A DNA stretch of 64,000 nt, taken from the NCBI GenBank assembly GCA_014529385.2, contig CM043969.1:67855676-67919675 (forward strand), read 5' to 3'. The stretch's first letter is position 1. Each line of letters begins with the position of its first letter. Source of the stretch: Adiantum capillus-veneris (lineage: Eukaryota; Streptophyta; Polypodiopsida; Polypodiales; Pteridaceae). Positions 1 through 12,958 of the stretch are shown in pieces. The notes beneath the pieces are model-generated. The model ran no database searches. It was not told the origin of the DNA and saw only the letters and a list, made by a program, of their open reading frames with translations. Made by a program: the position numbers and the translations under genes.

Positions 1-1343
<1,343 letters not shown>

Positions 1344-1344
1344 G

Positions 1345-1356
1345 TGGAATCAGAGC
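1345..1356 (+). other. tRNA primer-binding site (initiator Met type)
   Basis: TGGAATCAGAGC, one change from the plant initiator-Met site TGGTATCAGAGC, one base after the A1 LTR. Confidence 0.75.
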
Positions 1357-1413
1357 TCTAATCGTGTGCTTTTTTGAGAGCATATTGATCCTACCAAAGA
1401 GAAGACAAAGCAA

Positions 1414-2012
1414 GATGGCGATTCCAGATTTCACCATAAATTTTTCTCGCTTTTCGAGAAAGAAAAATCCAAGGAAAGCTTTATAGTTTCTGCAACAGTT
1501 TGACATCAACTATGCCATGGAGATTTTTTCAGAAGAATCAAAGATCTTTCGAGCCACCGCTTTTCTCAGAGGCAGTGTGCAATGGTGGATGTCTATAGCT
1601 ACCAAGTTGCACACTCCAAGGACTTAGCAAGCTTAAAAAGAAAAATTTTGGCCCGAACTTACATGCCTTCAGACATCTTCCTTCGAAGTCAACATCATTC
1701 CGCTCCATTGTAAAGAGAACCCCACTCTTATCCGCAACACAACTAGATTTATACAACAATGATCTCAGCTTCTCGCAGATTGGGGTATCTTGAAATGCTT
1801 GCCATGGAAACCCTAGAAGATTACAACTTGAAGTTCTTGGACATCTCTCAGAGGCATCTCTTCTCAAGCTGATAATCTTGGAGACCCAGTGTGATTACCA
1901 TATCTTGGCACTACAATTAAGGCTACAGGAACATTGGCTAGTTCCAACCATTCAGGAGCTTATGGACCATGCTGCAATTGGCTACAAGCTTCTAGAAGGA
2001 ACCTAACCCTAA
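1414..2012 (+). pseudogene. gag remnant of A1
   Basis: Broken retrotransposon gag. Recognisable pieces are FLQQFDINYA, a VQWWMSIAT stretch (the QWW core of plant Ty3 gag) and a later QELMDHAAIGYKL stretch now in a different frame. The same words occur in the gag of A2 (QWWSSIAT, QELMDHAAVGYKL), which sets the family. Several stops and frame changes make it non-functional. No protease, reverse transcriptase or integrase follows before the 3' region. Confidence 0.75.
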
Positions 2013-2350
2013 TTTTTGGTGCAAATCTCAGGATGAAAAGCCAACCATCTTTTCGGGCTCGGCTGACGCCGAGAATGCTTTTTCAGTTGGATTTAGCTGT
2101 TTTCTTAATTTTGTTTGAGAACTTGTTTGGTGATCCAATTTGGAATTTGTTTGAAATGAATGGTATCTGTTTTAAACCTGTCTTGGTGTCGATTTGAATT
2201 GTTTGACTCTAGTTTTAGTACTAGTTTCAATGATTGGTGATTTATTCCCGGGTGGAGTAGTAAGAAATGCTATTTTGGTATTGTCTGAACCTCGGAACGA
2301 CACAGACGGGATGTCTGGGGAGCGTTTCGTCGTATGCTTGAACACCTCAC
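2013..2350 (+). repeat. Family A 3' internal region, plus orientation
   Basis: Reverse-complement match to about 4350-4680 of A2, including the CCCGGGTGGAG word and a CTGGGGAGCG unit of the 3' tandem repeat. It comes almost directly after gag, so pol is missing in A1 too. At about 2352 the copy stops and minus-oriented family A LTR sequence begins, a rearrangement junction. Confidence 0.6.
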
Positions 2351-2364
2351 GCGAGAAAACTACC

Positions 2365-2881
2365 AGAGAATGAACCCTAAGCACATATTTAAAGGCCCTT
2401 GGCCTGAAAAGCAGTCCACAGGGAAAAGCATCAAACTAAAAGCATTTGGTCAAAAGCATCTGGTACCAAAAGTTGCTAGCGTAAATCTATCACATCATCA
2501 TTAGTCAGCGCAGATCTCAGGCTACCATACAATGCCATGTGGCATGTTAGCGCAAAGCGCGGAAGGTCAGTACAGTTACTGTCACTTCATCAGTTTGTTA
2601 TGCAATTGGGTTTTGTGTGTGTGCGCTTGCCTTGCTTTATTTATGGCCCCTAGGCACTTGGGCCCCATCAAAACGGAGTCCCATAAGTTGGTAGGAACGT
2701 CTTTTAAAAATTACCCCATTCGACGAGGATCTGTAAGTTGGTAAGACTTCTTCTTTTGTTGTTGCTTCTTCTCTTAGGGTTTAGGCCACTCAGTTGGGAT
2801 CTACATGTCGGCTAGGGTTGGGTTTTGGAAACCCAAACCCACTGAGTCTTCAGTGGCTTGACACGTTAGGAATTTGTAGCA
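2365..2881 (-). repeat. Family A LTR, truncated, minus (older copy A0)
   Basis: It aligns with the U3 and first R part of the A2 LTRs, sharing the AGCACATATTTAAAGGCCCTTG region, the Leu-rich AAAAGCAATGCC stretch and the CTTAGGGTTTAGGCC stretch. It ends TTTGTAGCA at 2881, the degenerate family A terminus. The half with the poly(A) module is missing on the left side. Confidence 0.7.
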
Positions 2882-3217
2882 TCCCCCCTTCTTGAAAGAA
2901 GAGTAATCATCCGCGATTACAGTAAATCTGCAAAACAACACAAGTTAGCTCAAAAAGTTCCAAGGGGACATTCTGAGGGACAATCAGTTTTCTCATTCTA
3001 GATCGGAGCTCTTCACATTTCGACGTAGCAAAATTAGTCATCACACCCATACCACATTGATCTGTAACAGGTGTCTCCATGCACTACATACGCAGGCAAT
3101 CTCACCCAATTAGAAATATTCAGTGGTTGACACATTACAATGCATCACAAATGCTCACATATACATGTTATAAGACACAATGAACAGCGCCGCTAAGCAC
3201 TCCCCCGAGACAGACGG
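2882..3217 (-). repeat. Family A 3' internal region of A0, with polypurine tract
   Basis: It begins with CCCCCCTTCTTGAAAG (minus-strand polypurine tract) next to the LTR, then parallels 3914-4310 base by base with many changes. It is cut at 3217 by A2 and resumes at 13549/13662 and at 28942. The TSD GACGG lies at 3213-3217. Confidence 0.7.
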
Positions 3218-3710
3218 TGTCACAAGACGGGCACCACGTGCCAACAGAAAAAGAACAAACTCAACAAACTTTTAGTACTTCAATAACACCTGAACTAAGA
3301 GAGAGAAAGAGAGAGACGACACGCGACACGGAGTGGCGGAATTCCACTCCAGATATTATTGGCCCCAAACCTTGGCGCCCCTTTCGGTATTTCTTTATAT
3401 TGCATCAACACAGTACAAGCCGATACTCGAGACTCTGCACCTTCTCCAGGAAGCATGCCAAAGAATGAGCCCTTAGCACATATTTGAAGGCCCTTGGCCT
3501 ATGAAAAGCAATTACAGTGAAAAGCCTTCAAAGCTCAAAAGCTTTTGGTCCAAAAGCAATGCCAAAAAGCTGCCAGCTTAATTTACGAAAATCCGTACAG
3601 CCTGCCACGTCATCAACCAACGCAAAATGCGGAAATCCATACAGCTTGCCACGCCATCAACCAGTGTAATTTTCAAAAATCTACCACATCATCAACAGCT
3701 ACGCAATTTC

Positions 3711-3748
<38 letters not shown>

Positions 3749-3913
3749 TGCTTTATTTCCTTTATGCCACTTGGGGCCCCATCGGACGGGGTCCCCTTAA
3801 GTTGGTAGGACTTCTTCTCTGTTACTTGTTCTTCTTAGGGTTTAGGCCCCTCGACCGACATCTGCAAGTTAACTTCCTTCTTCAAGGCTTTGACATGTCA
3901 GCAATTTGTGACA
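3218..3913 (-). repeat. A2 3' LTR
   Basis: It runs from TGTCACAAG to TTTGTGACA, a short inverted terminal repeat. The reverse complement of the shared poly(A) module is at 3374-3393 with AATATAAA beside it on the sense strand. A TATTTAAAGG candidate TATA box (minus) lies near 3480, and a (TG)n tract at 3712-3746. Confidence 0.85.
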
Positions 3914-4735
3914 TCTCCTCTTCTTGAAAGAGAGTAATCATCCGCAATTACAGCATATCTGCAAAACAACTCAAGTTAGCTCAAAAATATTTGAAGGTCA
4001 TTCCGAGGGACAATCAGTTTGCTCTTTTTGTTAAAGAGTTAGCTTCTCCTTTCGGCTCTTTTGATCAAGGGGCTAGCTTCTCCTTTCGTCCAGATAGGAA
4101 CTCTTGATATTCCGGCGTAGTAAAATTAGCCATCACACCCAGACCACAGTGATCTTCCACGAGTGTCCTGATGCACTAAAATTACATACCCAGGCAATCT
4201 CATCCAATTAGAAATATTCAGTGGTTGGCACATCACAAATGTTTACATATACATGTTACAAGACACAACAAACGCCGCCGCTGCGCACTCCCCAGAGACA
4301 AACGGTCTACGGTATGAAGCTACTCAACGACTACCTCGTCACTCCCCCCGCAAATAACCTAAAAAGGTCCGCGCCATGAGCTCATAGAACTGTACAACCA
4401 AACACTCCCCAGACCACAATCTTCGTCGCTTGGAGGTTCAAGCATACAACCAAACGCTCCCCACGCATCGGCCTGCATCGTTCGGAGGTTTTCTAGCATA
4501 CAATAGAACGCTCCCCAGGCATCGGCCTGCATTGTTCCGAGATTCAAACAATACCAAAACAGTATTTCTCACTTCTCCACCCGGGAGTAAAATCACCAAT
4601 TATTGAAACCAGTATTAAAACCAAAGTCAAACAATTCAAATCGGCACCAACACACGTTTAAAACAGATAGCATCCATTTCAAACAAATTTCAAACAATAC
4701 TTTCTCAAACAATGTTCAAAAGTATTTAACTAGAA
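3914..4735 (-). repeat. A2 3' noncoding region with polypurine tract and tandem repeats
   Basis: The polypurine tract is CTCCTCTTCTTGAAAG on the plus strand beside the LTR. Farther in, 4428-4560 holds about two units of 66-70 bp sharing CGCTCCCCA-GCATCGGCCTGCAT. ORFs through the repeats are repeat-driven. No coding signal was seen in these 820 bases. Confidence 0.65.
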
Positions 4736-4769
4736 AACAACTAGAGAGGTCATTCAGGGTTTTGTTTGG

Positions 4770-5140
4770 ACAACTGAACTTTGAGGACAACGGGGTTGCC
4801 CTTCTACATCATGGTGATGGTTCGGTTCCGAACCTGGAGAGTTGCATCATTCTTGTCGTGCCAAGGCATGCCCAAGAGAACGTCGCAATTGCCTATCTTC
4901 ATAATGTGGAAATCGGCTTTTCCATGATAATCTTGTATAGTCACTGGAAGTGCACCAATGAGCGGTACCACTTTCTAAGTTTGCCCCGTGCCTAGCTCAG
5001 CTTCAATTTCTCCACCCTCTATATCATAATCAAGTGCATCTGCTTCAAGAATTTTGGATGGATGAAGTTCTCCATAGCTCCGGGGTCAAAGAAAATAAGG
5101 GCTTTCAAGCCGTTGACTTTTCTATAAGCTCTGCATAATT
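4770..5140 (-). pseudogene. Retropepsin-like protease remnant of A2
   Basis: The active-site region reads LIFFDPGAMENFI, aligned with LIFFDPGAKANFI in element C. After a frame change comes GNCDVLLGMPWHDKND, the conserved second half of the family's protease. Two in-frame stops and a frameshift break it. The next sequence is 3' noncoding repeat, not RT. The active-site triad reads D-P-G instead of the usual D-S/T-G. Confidence 0.7.
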
Positions 5141-5169
5141 CATTAAAACTCTCGAGGTGTATACCATAA

Positions 5170-5700
5170 ATATCGGATACTAGTCCAATAGCATGTCTAG
5201 CCTTCTTGGCCGGAGGTGGCCATGGGGATCTGTCTAACGTAGGAGCAGAAGGTTGCACTGAGGACGTCGGGATCGCTCAGGACATGTATTGAACAGATGC
5301 CCTGTTTGGAAACATTCGAAGCATCGGCCTTCTTGTAACAAGGCGTCTCGTTGACATTGTGTGAGACGAGGCCGTTGAGGTTGTTTTCACGGGATTCCCA
5401 AGAATTTATTCGTTGTTGTCGGGAGTTCTGGTTAGTGGCCGGAGGTTCATCTGTGGTAAACTCCAACTTTTCTTTCATGAGCTTGTAGCCGACCGCGGCA
5501 TGGTCCATAAGCTCTTGCATGGTAGAGACTTGCATGGAGAGACAATATTCCTGCAATGGTGATGGTAGTCCAACGGTGTAGCGCTCGCACTGGTCCTCCA
5601 AGGAAATGAATTTAAAGAAGGACACATGAAGGTACACATCGAGTAACCTTTGGTTATAGTCGTCCATGGTTTCGATGGCAAGCATTTTCAAGTTGCCCCA
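5170..5700 (-). pseudogene. gag C-terminal part of A2, with zinc knuckle
   Basis: This continues the gag interrupted by the chromovirus. It reads GNLKMLAIETMDDYNQ through QELMDHAAVGYKLM in one frame. The CCHC knuckle CFECFQTGHLFNTC (C-x2-C-x4-H-x4-C) lies at 5282-5323 in another frame, so a frameshift separates them. The knuckle is the nucleic-acid-binding end of Gag. Confidence 0.75.
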
Positions 5701-6084
5701 TGTTATGTCCCACTCACAGGAGAGGGGATCTAGCCCAAATGCCATCGGGATGGGCATCCAATGTCCGGGCGGACGTAGTGTGAACCCGGCCAGTGTGGCA
5801 GGCCATTATTATAAAAGGGAGGCCAAGGCCTCATTTACAGTTGTCGACCCCCACTGGCAAAGTGCCAGTGGTTAGCCCGCGAGGCTAGGAGTGCGCGAGG
5901 TCACCTCGAGGAGGTGAGGCCGGGTGGTATGGGACACTCGGTCTTACAGGTGCACGCCTACGTCCTCGGACGCTAGCCCCAGCACGGGGGAGCTGCCGGA
6001 TGGTGGCTATGGTCGGGTGGTTTGTCCGACGTGTATCTGTAGGCAGTCTTTGTAGCCGGGAGATCCATCTCCTTGTTCGTTTCA
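5701..6084 (+). repeat. Element D 5' LTR
   Basis: TGTTATGTCC to GTTTCA. The TATA box TATAAAAG is at 5810-5817. A perfect 9-bp hairpin (CCACTGGCA / TGCCAGTGG) is at 5851-5871, just after the expected transcription start. This LTR lacks the GAAATACCGAAAGGGGCGCC module of families A-C. Confidence 0.9.
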
Positions 6085-6096
6085 TGGTATCAGAGC
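6085..6096 (+). other. tRNA-iMet primer-binding site of D
   Basis: TGGTATCAGAGC directly after the LTR end, the standard plant initiator-Met primer site. Confidence 0.95.
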
Positions 6097-6421
6097 CGGC
6101 TTGGCTGCACAAAGGACTGTGTGCACACCTACAGCGTGGTTAGACTCGGATTATTACCATTTGATGCCATTTTTTATGATATAAATGTTTAATCAATTGA
6201 TTTCTTCTCATGAGCATGATTGCAGCTGAAATTTAATGTGTGTTTTGCTGATTTTTTTATAAATTTCAGCAACTTAGCGGGCGGAAAAGCTGGGAAGTGT
6301 GAGTTTTTTTATTAAATTTACTGATTTTTGACAAAATTAGTGAATTTCTTATTGAATTGCTGATTTTAGTTTAAAAATCAGCATACAATTAAAACTCTCT
6401 GTAATGTTCTCTGTGCGAAGC

Positions 6422-6473
<52 letters not shown>

Positions 6474-6593
6474 TCAGAGGAGAGAGAGGGCTGCTTGACT
6501 CTCCTTCTCTGTTGCCTCCTGTGTGGAGCGAAGAGTGGAGCAAAGAGAGAGGGCTGCTCTCTGTATGCAGTGCAGAGGTCTTATGCTGCAAAT

Positions 6594-6648
<55 letters not shown>

Positions 6649-7151
6649 CTAAGAGGAGAGAGAAAGCACAAGAAGAGAGAGAGAATGCCAGCGTGTTATT
6701 TTTCTTGCGTATTTTGCACAAGCGGGCACATGCTTGGATTTTTCCCTCTCTCCTCCCACGCGTCATCTGCTGCTTGCGCTCGATTTTTTTTCCTCAGCCA
6801 GCGTTGGAGTTAATTTTACGTTGCCTTGTTTTAATACATGACCAGGGACTTTTTTTTAAAGTGACTTGGTCACTTGAGGTTTTTTTTTAAGTATAGTCTA
6901 GACACTTAAAATTTTTTAACTTAAAGTGTGAACCCTGCAACTTATTACAAAAAATCACTTACAAAGACTTAAAAAAGTATGCAGAGATCTCTCTTTTCAC
7001 TCCTCTGCTCGTCACTGAGCTTTCCCTCTCTCGCTCGCACTCCCACGCTCCCGCCATCACCTGCTCGCCTTCAAACGCTCACGCCGACGCGTGGAGCTCC
7101 TCGCACTTCAACTTTTCGCGACGGAACAATGCAGAAAAGGCCCGGTTTCGC
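6097..7151 (+). other. D leader, with two (AG)n tracts
   Basis: A long untranslated leader. The AG microsatellites at 6424-6470 and 6597-6644 are each followed by ATCCTMAGAGGAGAG, so one was probably copied from the other. T-rich sequence follows to about 6970. No believable ORF; the Glu-Arg and Leu-Ser ORFs are repeat shadows. Confidence 0.7.
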
Positions 7152-8327
7152 GTGAAACTTCCAGTTTTTCACGCACTTCGCCATGGATTCCTCCAGCTCA
7201 GACGTGCAACTGACGACGCGCCAGGTAACATCCAAATTCCATTCACACATGCTCTCTACACATGGATTACAAGCACTTTCCAGAGTTTCGACCAACGTGT
7301 TACCGCTCTGGAAAACGCGAATGTTCAGATGAACCTTCGCTTGGCCTCTCTCGAAGCGGTCGTACAGGGGCTGAGTTCCCGACTTTCTACTCTCGAAAAT
7401 ATGGCTCAATCGACGACTGCGCGTATTTCCGAGGGGGAAACCCATCTCCAGTAATTGCGGATGCAGATTGCTGCTTTTGGGCGTTTGTAGGGTGGTCCAA
7501 CTGCCACAATTCCGTACAAAACTACAAATTTCTCAGGTGAACAGAAGGAGTGTACGGAATTGGCCGTAAATAACTGGTTGCACCAGTGGACCACATACAT
7601 TGATCTCCATGGGGAGCATGATGAACGGAGGATTCAGACGATTCCTCTCTATTTGCGCAGCAAGGCGCTTACCTGGTGGCGCGACATGACAGAGAAGCCT
7701 ATGACGTGGGCTCACTTTTGTGTGAAATTCAAGAGGGATTTCGCAAAAATGGACCGTTTGAAAGCCTATGCCAAACTGCAGAGTCTTTCGATGAAAACTC
7801 TGTCTTTTGATAAGTATACGATAGTTTTCAAAGAGGCGCTCAACTTCTGCAAGGTGGATTCTACACACGCTGTGCACATATATCTACTGGGATTGCATGA
7901 GGATTACCGTTGGGCCTTAATTAAGGATAAAACCCCGACTGACGTCGAGGATGCAGTGGCAAAGGCCAGGACGTTCCATTTAATAAATGGAGCGAATTAT
8001 GAGAAGAAAAGAACTGCAGACCATCAATCCGGTGAGGGTGCTTCAAGAAAGCGACCCCGATTCCAGCATAAGTCACCGCCGAGATCTTCTAAGGAAAAGA
8101 AGAAATCCAGAAATGCTTCAGTTGCTAATGCACTAGAGAAGGGAGCTTGCTTCGGATGTGGCTAGACGGGTCACCAAATCAAGGATTGCCCCAAGAAGAA
8201 GAAGACGCAGAAACCGCACTGCCGTCTTTCGGTTCAGATTCACGAGATCTCAAGTAACTCTGATGTTGTTCAAGTTGAAATCCATCATTTAGCACACAGT
8301 TCATGCACTAATTGTACTTTTAGCACC
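7152..8327 (+). pseudogene. gag of D (interrupted)
   Basis: The N-terminal part has heptad-like repeats (SFDQRVTALENANVQMNLRL and on), a likely coiled coil. A stop at 7452-7454 and another soon after precede the main domain (WLHQWTTYIDLHGEHD, ALTWWRDM) at 7560-8162. The zinc knuckle at 8148-8189 reads CFGCG[12 protein letters not shown]: a UAG falls inside the C-x2-C-x4-H-x4-C motif, and the frame stays open afterwards into pol. Gag and pol therefore look like one original frame. The UAG looks like decay rather than programmed readthrough because it kills the knuckle. Confidence 0.85.
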
Positions 8328-8330
8328 AAA

Positions 8331-11300
8331 GTGTTTGATAAGCACGATCTTCTCCGTTTCCCCGGGAAGATCAATGGTCACGACGTGACCGTACTCCTTG
8401 ATAATGGAAGCTCACACAATTTTGTGGATACAAAATTGCTGCAGAAACTGAGCCTGCGGACGCGGGACAGTGACCAAGAGTATCGCGTGAAGATGGCTCG
8501 TGACGTGGATACGGATGTATGGAATCGGATGGTTCCAGACTTGTTGCTCGAGCTGGTTGATTACAAAGAGAGCATGGATTTCCACGTCATGCGCCTGGAC
8601 AGAGCAGATGTTATTTTGGGGATTCCATGGTTTAATGATAAACAAGACTCATTGTATATAAACTATGTACATCACTCTCTTGTTTTTGTTAAGCAGAACA
8701 TGCCTCATGTATCTGTGTCGCTTTGTAATCAGAAGTCTGTAAATAATGGTTTGGCAATACCAATTGTTACTGCTTTGGAAATGTATAAAGAAATAAAGTC
8801 TTCTGATGTTGACTTTTATCAATGTGTACCATCTGCTTGGTTTGATTCATTAGTGCTTGGTACTTCTGTCACTGAATTTCGTAAAACTGTTTCATGTTCT
8901 TCTATTAAACTTGGGGATTCCGACGAATCCAACCTTATCCGAGGAATCATGATTGATTTCGAGAATGTTTTTCCTGATGATCTACCTCCTAGCTTGCCGC
9001 CTTCGAGAGGAGTAGATCATAGCATTGAGTTGGTGCCTAGTAGTCAGCTCTTCTCAAAGCAACCCTATCGGTTTAGTAAAATCGAGGAGGACGAGATTCA
9101 GCGACAGCTGAAGGATTATCTCGATCGAGGTTTTCTTCGGCCTAGCAAATCCCCGTGGGGAGCGCTAGTGCTACTTTCTCGAAAGAAGGATAACACTATG
9201 CGCTTCTGTGTGGATTACAAGGGGTTGAATAAGCTCACTCTCAAGAACAAGTATCCGCTCCCGCGTATGGACGGTCTGATAGATCGGCTCCATGGAGCGT
9301 TGTATTTTACGAAGATAGACCTGCGATCAGGCTATTATCAGATACGAATAAAACTTGAAGATATTCCTAAGACACGCTTCCATACGCGTTATGGTCACTA
9401 CGAGTTTTTGGTCTTGCCTTTTGGTTTGACCAATGCTCCAGCTACGTTTCAGAAAATGATGAATGATCTGCTGAGACCATTTTTAGGCAACTTCGTTGTT
9501 GTATTTCTCGATGATATCTTGATCTACAGCCGAAGTTTGTCTGAGCACCTAGTACATATACGCACAGTTCTCGAAGTAATGAGAACTGAGAAGCTTTACG
9601 CTAAGGCTTCTGAGTGTGAATTCTTTAAGAAAGAGCTTCCGTACTTGGGTCACATCATTACTCGCGATGGAATTCGCGTCGACCCTGAAAAGTTGGATAA
9701 AGTGTGAATTGGCCCATTTTGAAGAATGTACGCCAAGTAAAGTTCTTTTTAGGCTTTACTGGATTCTTTCGCAAGTTTATCAAGGATTACTCTAAAGTTG
9801 CTCCTCCGCTTACGCAACTTTTAAAAGGAGGGGTGAAAGGACCGAAGACTTCGGGTCCTCATCGTAAAGGTAATCCCCCTGTTGTCTAGAATGAGCGTCT
9901 CGACGAGACCTTTCGGACACTAAAGCACTTGGTGACTACTGCGCCAATATTGCACATTGTGGATCCTAGCCAACCGTTTGTGGTTGAAACGGATGCTAGT
10001 GATTATGCTATTGGTGCGGCGTTATACAAGGATGGACGTCCTGTTGCGTTTGAAAGTAAGAAACTTTCTGACGCTGAGATGCGTTATCCAACGTATGAAA
10101 AGGAGCTTTACGTCGTAGTCCACGCCCTGAGGAAATGGCGGCACTACTTGTATGGCTCTACGTTTGTTGCATGCACAGATCATCATTCCTTGCGCTATGT
10201 CTGTGATCAGGGTGATCTCAAACGCCGGAAGGCTAGATGGGTTGAGCTTATGCAAGAGTTTGACTTTGAGATCCGTTATAGAAAAGGATCCAGCAATCGA
10301 CTTGCGGATGCGCTCAGCAGGATTCCTGAGGTTAATGCCTTGTCTATGGCTGAAATCTCGACGGATTTCTATCTCTCTCTCCGAGGGCTATGTTGTTCTG
10401 ATGGCCATTTTGGCAAGATATGGAACGAGGTCGAAGCGGGGCATGACTCGCATACAGGCTTGGGTGGTCCGGAGACCCAAGTGAGTCGTGCTGGAGAGAT
10501 GAGACAGCGACAATATTCCATTAGAGGTCGACTATTGTTTAGAAATGGTGAAGTCTGCGTGCCGGAAATCGATGAGATTCGACAAAGGATTTTGTGCGAA
10601 TGTCACGATGTTCCTAGCGCTCGGCACCCAGGCATCCAGAGAACTTTGTCTTTGGTCAAGCGATAGTTCTATTGGCCAAGGATGCGCTCTTACATAGACA
10701 GCTATGTGAAGAGATGCGCTCAGTGTCAGGTCAATAAGGCAGAGCGCCTTAGGAAAGCTGGCCTGTTACATCCATTGGAAATCCCAGATGCCAAGTGGCA
10801 GAGTATTTCCATGGACTTCATCGTTGGTTTGCCAAATACTAGTCGGGGCAATGACGCTATTTGGGTTGTAGTCGATAGACTCACAAAAATGGCGAAGTTT
10901 ATACCAACGAAGTCAACAGTAAAAAGCCATGAGTTGGCGGTTTTATTTGTCAATCAGCTTTATAAGCTGTATGGTTTGAGGATATCGTCAGTGATCGAGA
11001 TACTAAGTTCACTGGCCGATTTTGGCGAGATGTGTTCGCTTATCTTCAGACGAAGTTGAGTATATCGTCTTCTGACCATCTTGAGTCCGACGGACAAACT
11101 GAGAGGATGAATCAGACATTAGAGGACATGTTGAGAGCCTATGTCTCTAAAGATACCCAAGGATTCCAAGACTATGCGAACAGGAAAGCATTATAAGCTC
11201 TCAGCTAGATATTGTGGTCCATTCTTGATCACAAAGAAAATTGGCCAAGTTGCCTACAAACTGGCTCTTCCTTTGGATGTTAGTGTACATCCAGAGTTTC

Positions 11301-11569
11301 ATGTCAGCCGCCTTACAGTGAAATTGGGCGAAGCCGACGTTGTGGTGCCTATCTAGGAAAATGTATGGCAAGATATGCAAACTGAGTATATTCCTCGAGA
11401 ACCAAAAGAGGTTTTAGATCATCGTATCCGTCATTCACGTCAAAAGGCTTATGACGAGTACTTAATTAAATGGAAGGGTCAATCTGAAAGGTTTGCTACT
11501 TGGGAACCTGTTAGAGCTTTGAAGGCTCAGTATCCCCACTTCATTGATGAGGGCATCAATGGTTCTTGA
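8331..11569 (+). pseudogene. pol of D: protease-RT-RNase H-integrase-chromodomain (broken)
   Basis: The protease site reads [12 protein letters not shown] (D-N-G). RT has [22 protein letters not shown] and FLDDILIYS. The reading frame breaks near 9706; RNase H (VVETDASDYAIGA, ADALSRIPE) resumes in another frame. UAG stops lie at 9887, 10664 and 11354. Integrase has its zinc region and a D-bearing MDFIVGLP, a frameshift near 10978, then loses about 100 residues before the C-terminal GPFLITKK region. A chromodomain (DEYLIKWKGQSERFATWEP) closes the ORF at 11569. Chromodomains direct integration toward particular chromatin in chromoviruses (family knowledge). Confidence 0.9.
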
Positions 11570-11580
11570 GGGGGGAAGTA
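11567..11580 (+). other. Polypurine tract of D
   Basis: GAGGGGGGAAGTA ends at the 3' LTR start and just after the pol stop, the usual plus-strand priming site. Confidence 0.85.
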
Positions 11581-11964
11581 TGTTATGTCCTGCACACAGG
11601 AGAGGGGATCTAGCCCAGATGCCATCGGGATGGGCATCCAATGTCCGGGCAGACGTAGTGTGAACCCGACCAGTGTGGCCTGCCATTATTATAAAAGGGA
11701 GGCCAAGGCCTCATTTACAGTTGTCGACCCCCACTGGCAGAATGCCAATGGTTAGCCCGCGAGGCTAGGAGTGCGCGAGGTCACCTCGAGGAGGTGAGGC
11801 CAGGTGGTATGGGACGCTCGGTCTTACAGGTGCACGCCTACGTCCTCGGACGCTGGCCCCAGCACGGGGGAGCTGCCGGATGGTAGCTATGGTCGGGTGG
11901 TTTGTCCGACGTGTATCTGTAGGCAGTCTTTGTAGCCGGGAGATCCATTTCCTTGTTCGTTTCA
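11581..11964 (+). repeat. Element D 3' LTR
   Basis: Same length as the 5' LTR. TATAAAAG at 11690-11697. The hairpin at 11731-11751 has one mismatch in its arm. The LTR ends GTTTCA followed by CCCA. Confidence 0.9.
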
Positions 11965-12640
11965 CCCACTTTGCCAAAATCCGGACTTCAAACATCTAAG
12001 TCATGTAACTACGTGCAAAAACTCTCTTGAAAGCTTGAAAGGTCCTTGGAGCATGCCGTTGTGTCGCGATTGAACTCCACCATTGCATAGCATTATCTTT
12101 AAGAAATCTCGCCGCTCGAGAAATCTTGGATTCTTTTGTATAGTTCCCCAAGGCATAGATGTTGTCGAATTGATGTAGGAACTGCAATGCTTTCTTGCGA
12201 TCTTTCACCACGGAAAAAGTGAAAAATTTGATTGTCGTGCCACCATCTTTGAAATCTTTGGGTTGGTTAGGCGCATATCCCGGGTATGGGTAATAAGGGT
12301 ATCCATATGGGCTCCAACCATTGTAGCTTGGTGGCGGTGGTGGTGGAGGTGGGGACATTGGCGGTGGCAAAGGCGGTTGCACTGAATCAAGGTCAGATGG
12401 TTGCACAATATTCCTCAAGACTCACCCGATCGGAACAGACGGCAGAGAAGATTGCCGGTTGGAAGCTCTCGTACTTTCTAGTGCCGGAGGAGGAGGTACC
12501 ACCTAGGGCATCAGAGGGGGTAACATGTAGCTCAAAAATTGTTGAAAACTTTGTACCATCAAAAGATTCTGTTGAGGATGCCGCGAAAGAATGTCGTGAA
12601 GCTCGTTCAGCGGAAACTGCACATATTCTGCTGAATCCAT
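11965..12640 (-). pseudogene. gag N-terminal part of A2
   Basis: The likely ATG is at 12640 (MDSAEYVQFPLNELHD). The frame is lost, and resumes as a long Pro-rich stretch then FKDGGTTIKFFTFS, LQFLHQFDNIYALGNY and AMQWWSSIAT, the retrotransposon gag core. A stop lies near 11996, then the chromovirus interrupts. After the insertion the gag continues at 5700. Homologous to the A1 gag remnant. Confidence 0.75.
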
Positions 12641-12845
12641 GAATTCCAAGTCTTGGGTTCTTTATGGCTTATGCCCTGTAAGGCACAGCGATGAAGACGA
12701 GAGCACGCCCGATGCGCAATGAAGCAAGGGTGGGAGTGGCTAATAAGTCTGGGGTCGGATGCCGAAGATACCTCAAATAAAATTCCAATAGCTCTGTCTG
12801 CTCTTTTGTAGGACCGGTATGCTTTCAGAAAAGCACACGCCTCAT

Positions 12846-12857
12846 GCTTTGATACCA
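12846..12857 (-). other. tRNA-iMet primer-binding site of A2
   Basis: Minus strand TGGTATCAAAGC, one change from the canonical site, one base inside the 5' LTR start at 12859. Confidence 0.8.
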
Positions 12858-12858
12858 C

Positions 12859-12923
12859 TGTCACAAGACGGGCACCACGTGCCAATAGAAGACTGAACAG
12901 ACTTTTAGCACTTCAATAACAAC

Positions 12924-12958
<35 letters not shown>

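Larger units (their letters stand above)
5701..11964 (+). mobile_element. Chromovirus-type Ty3/gypsy element D (defective)
   Basis: The element is 6264 bp, with 384-bp LTRs, an initiator-Met PBS, gag, protease, RT, RNase H, integrase and a C-terminal chromodomain, then a polypurine tract. It lies inside the gag of A2. CCCA is repeated on both sides (5697-5700 and 11965-11968). The two LTRs differ at roughly 15 positions by eye. Several stops, frame changes and an integrase deletion make it non-autonomous now. Confidence 0.9.

Noticed and set aside
3712-3746. (TG)n tract as a Z-DNA or recombination signal
   Set aside because: Simple slippage repeat; the partner LTR has a much shorter tract at the same place.
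7533-7877. Antisense ORF over the D gag
   Set aside because: Shadow of the gag on the plus strand.
8163-8165. UAG in the D gag as a programmed readthrough stop
   Set aside because: It falls inside the zinc knuckle, which readthrough stops do not do, and D has several other stops.
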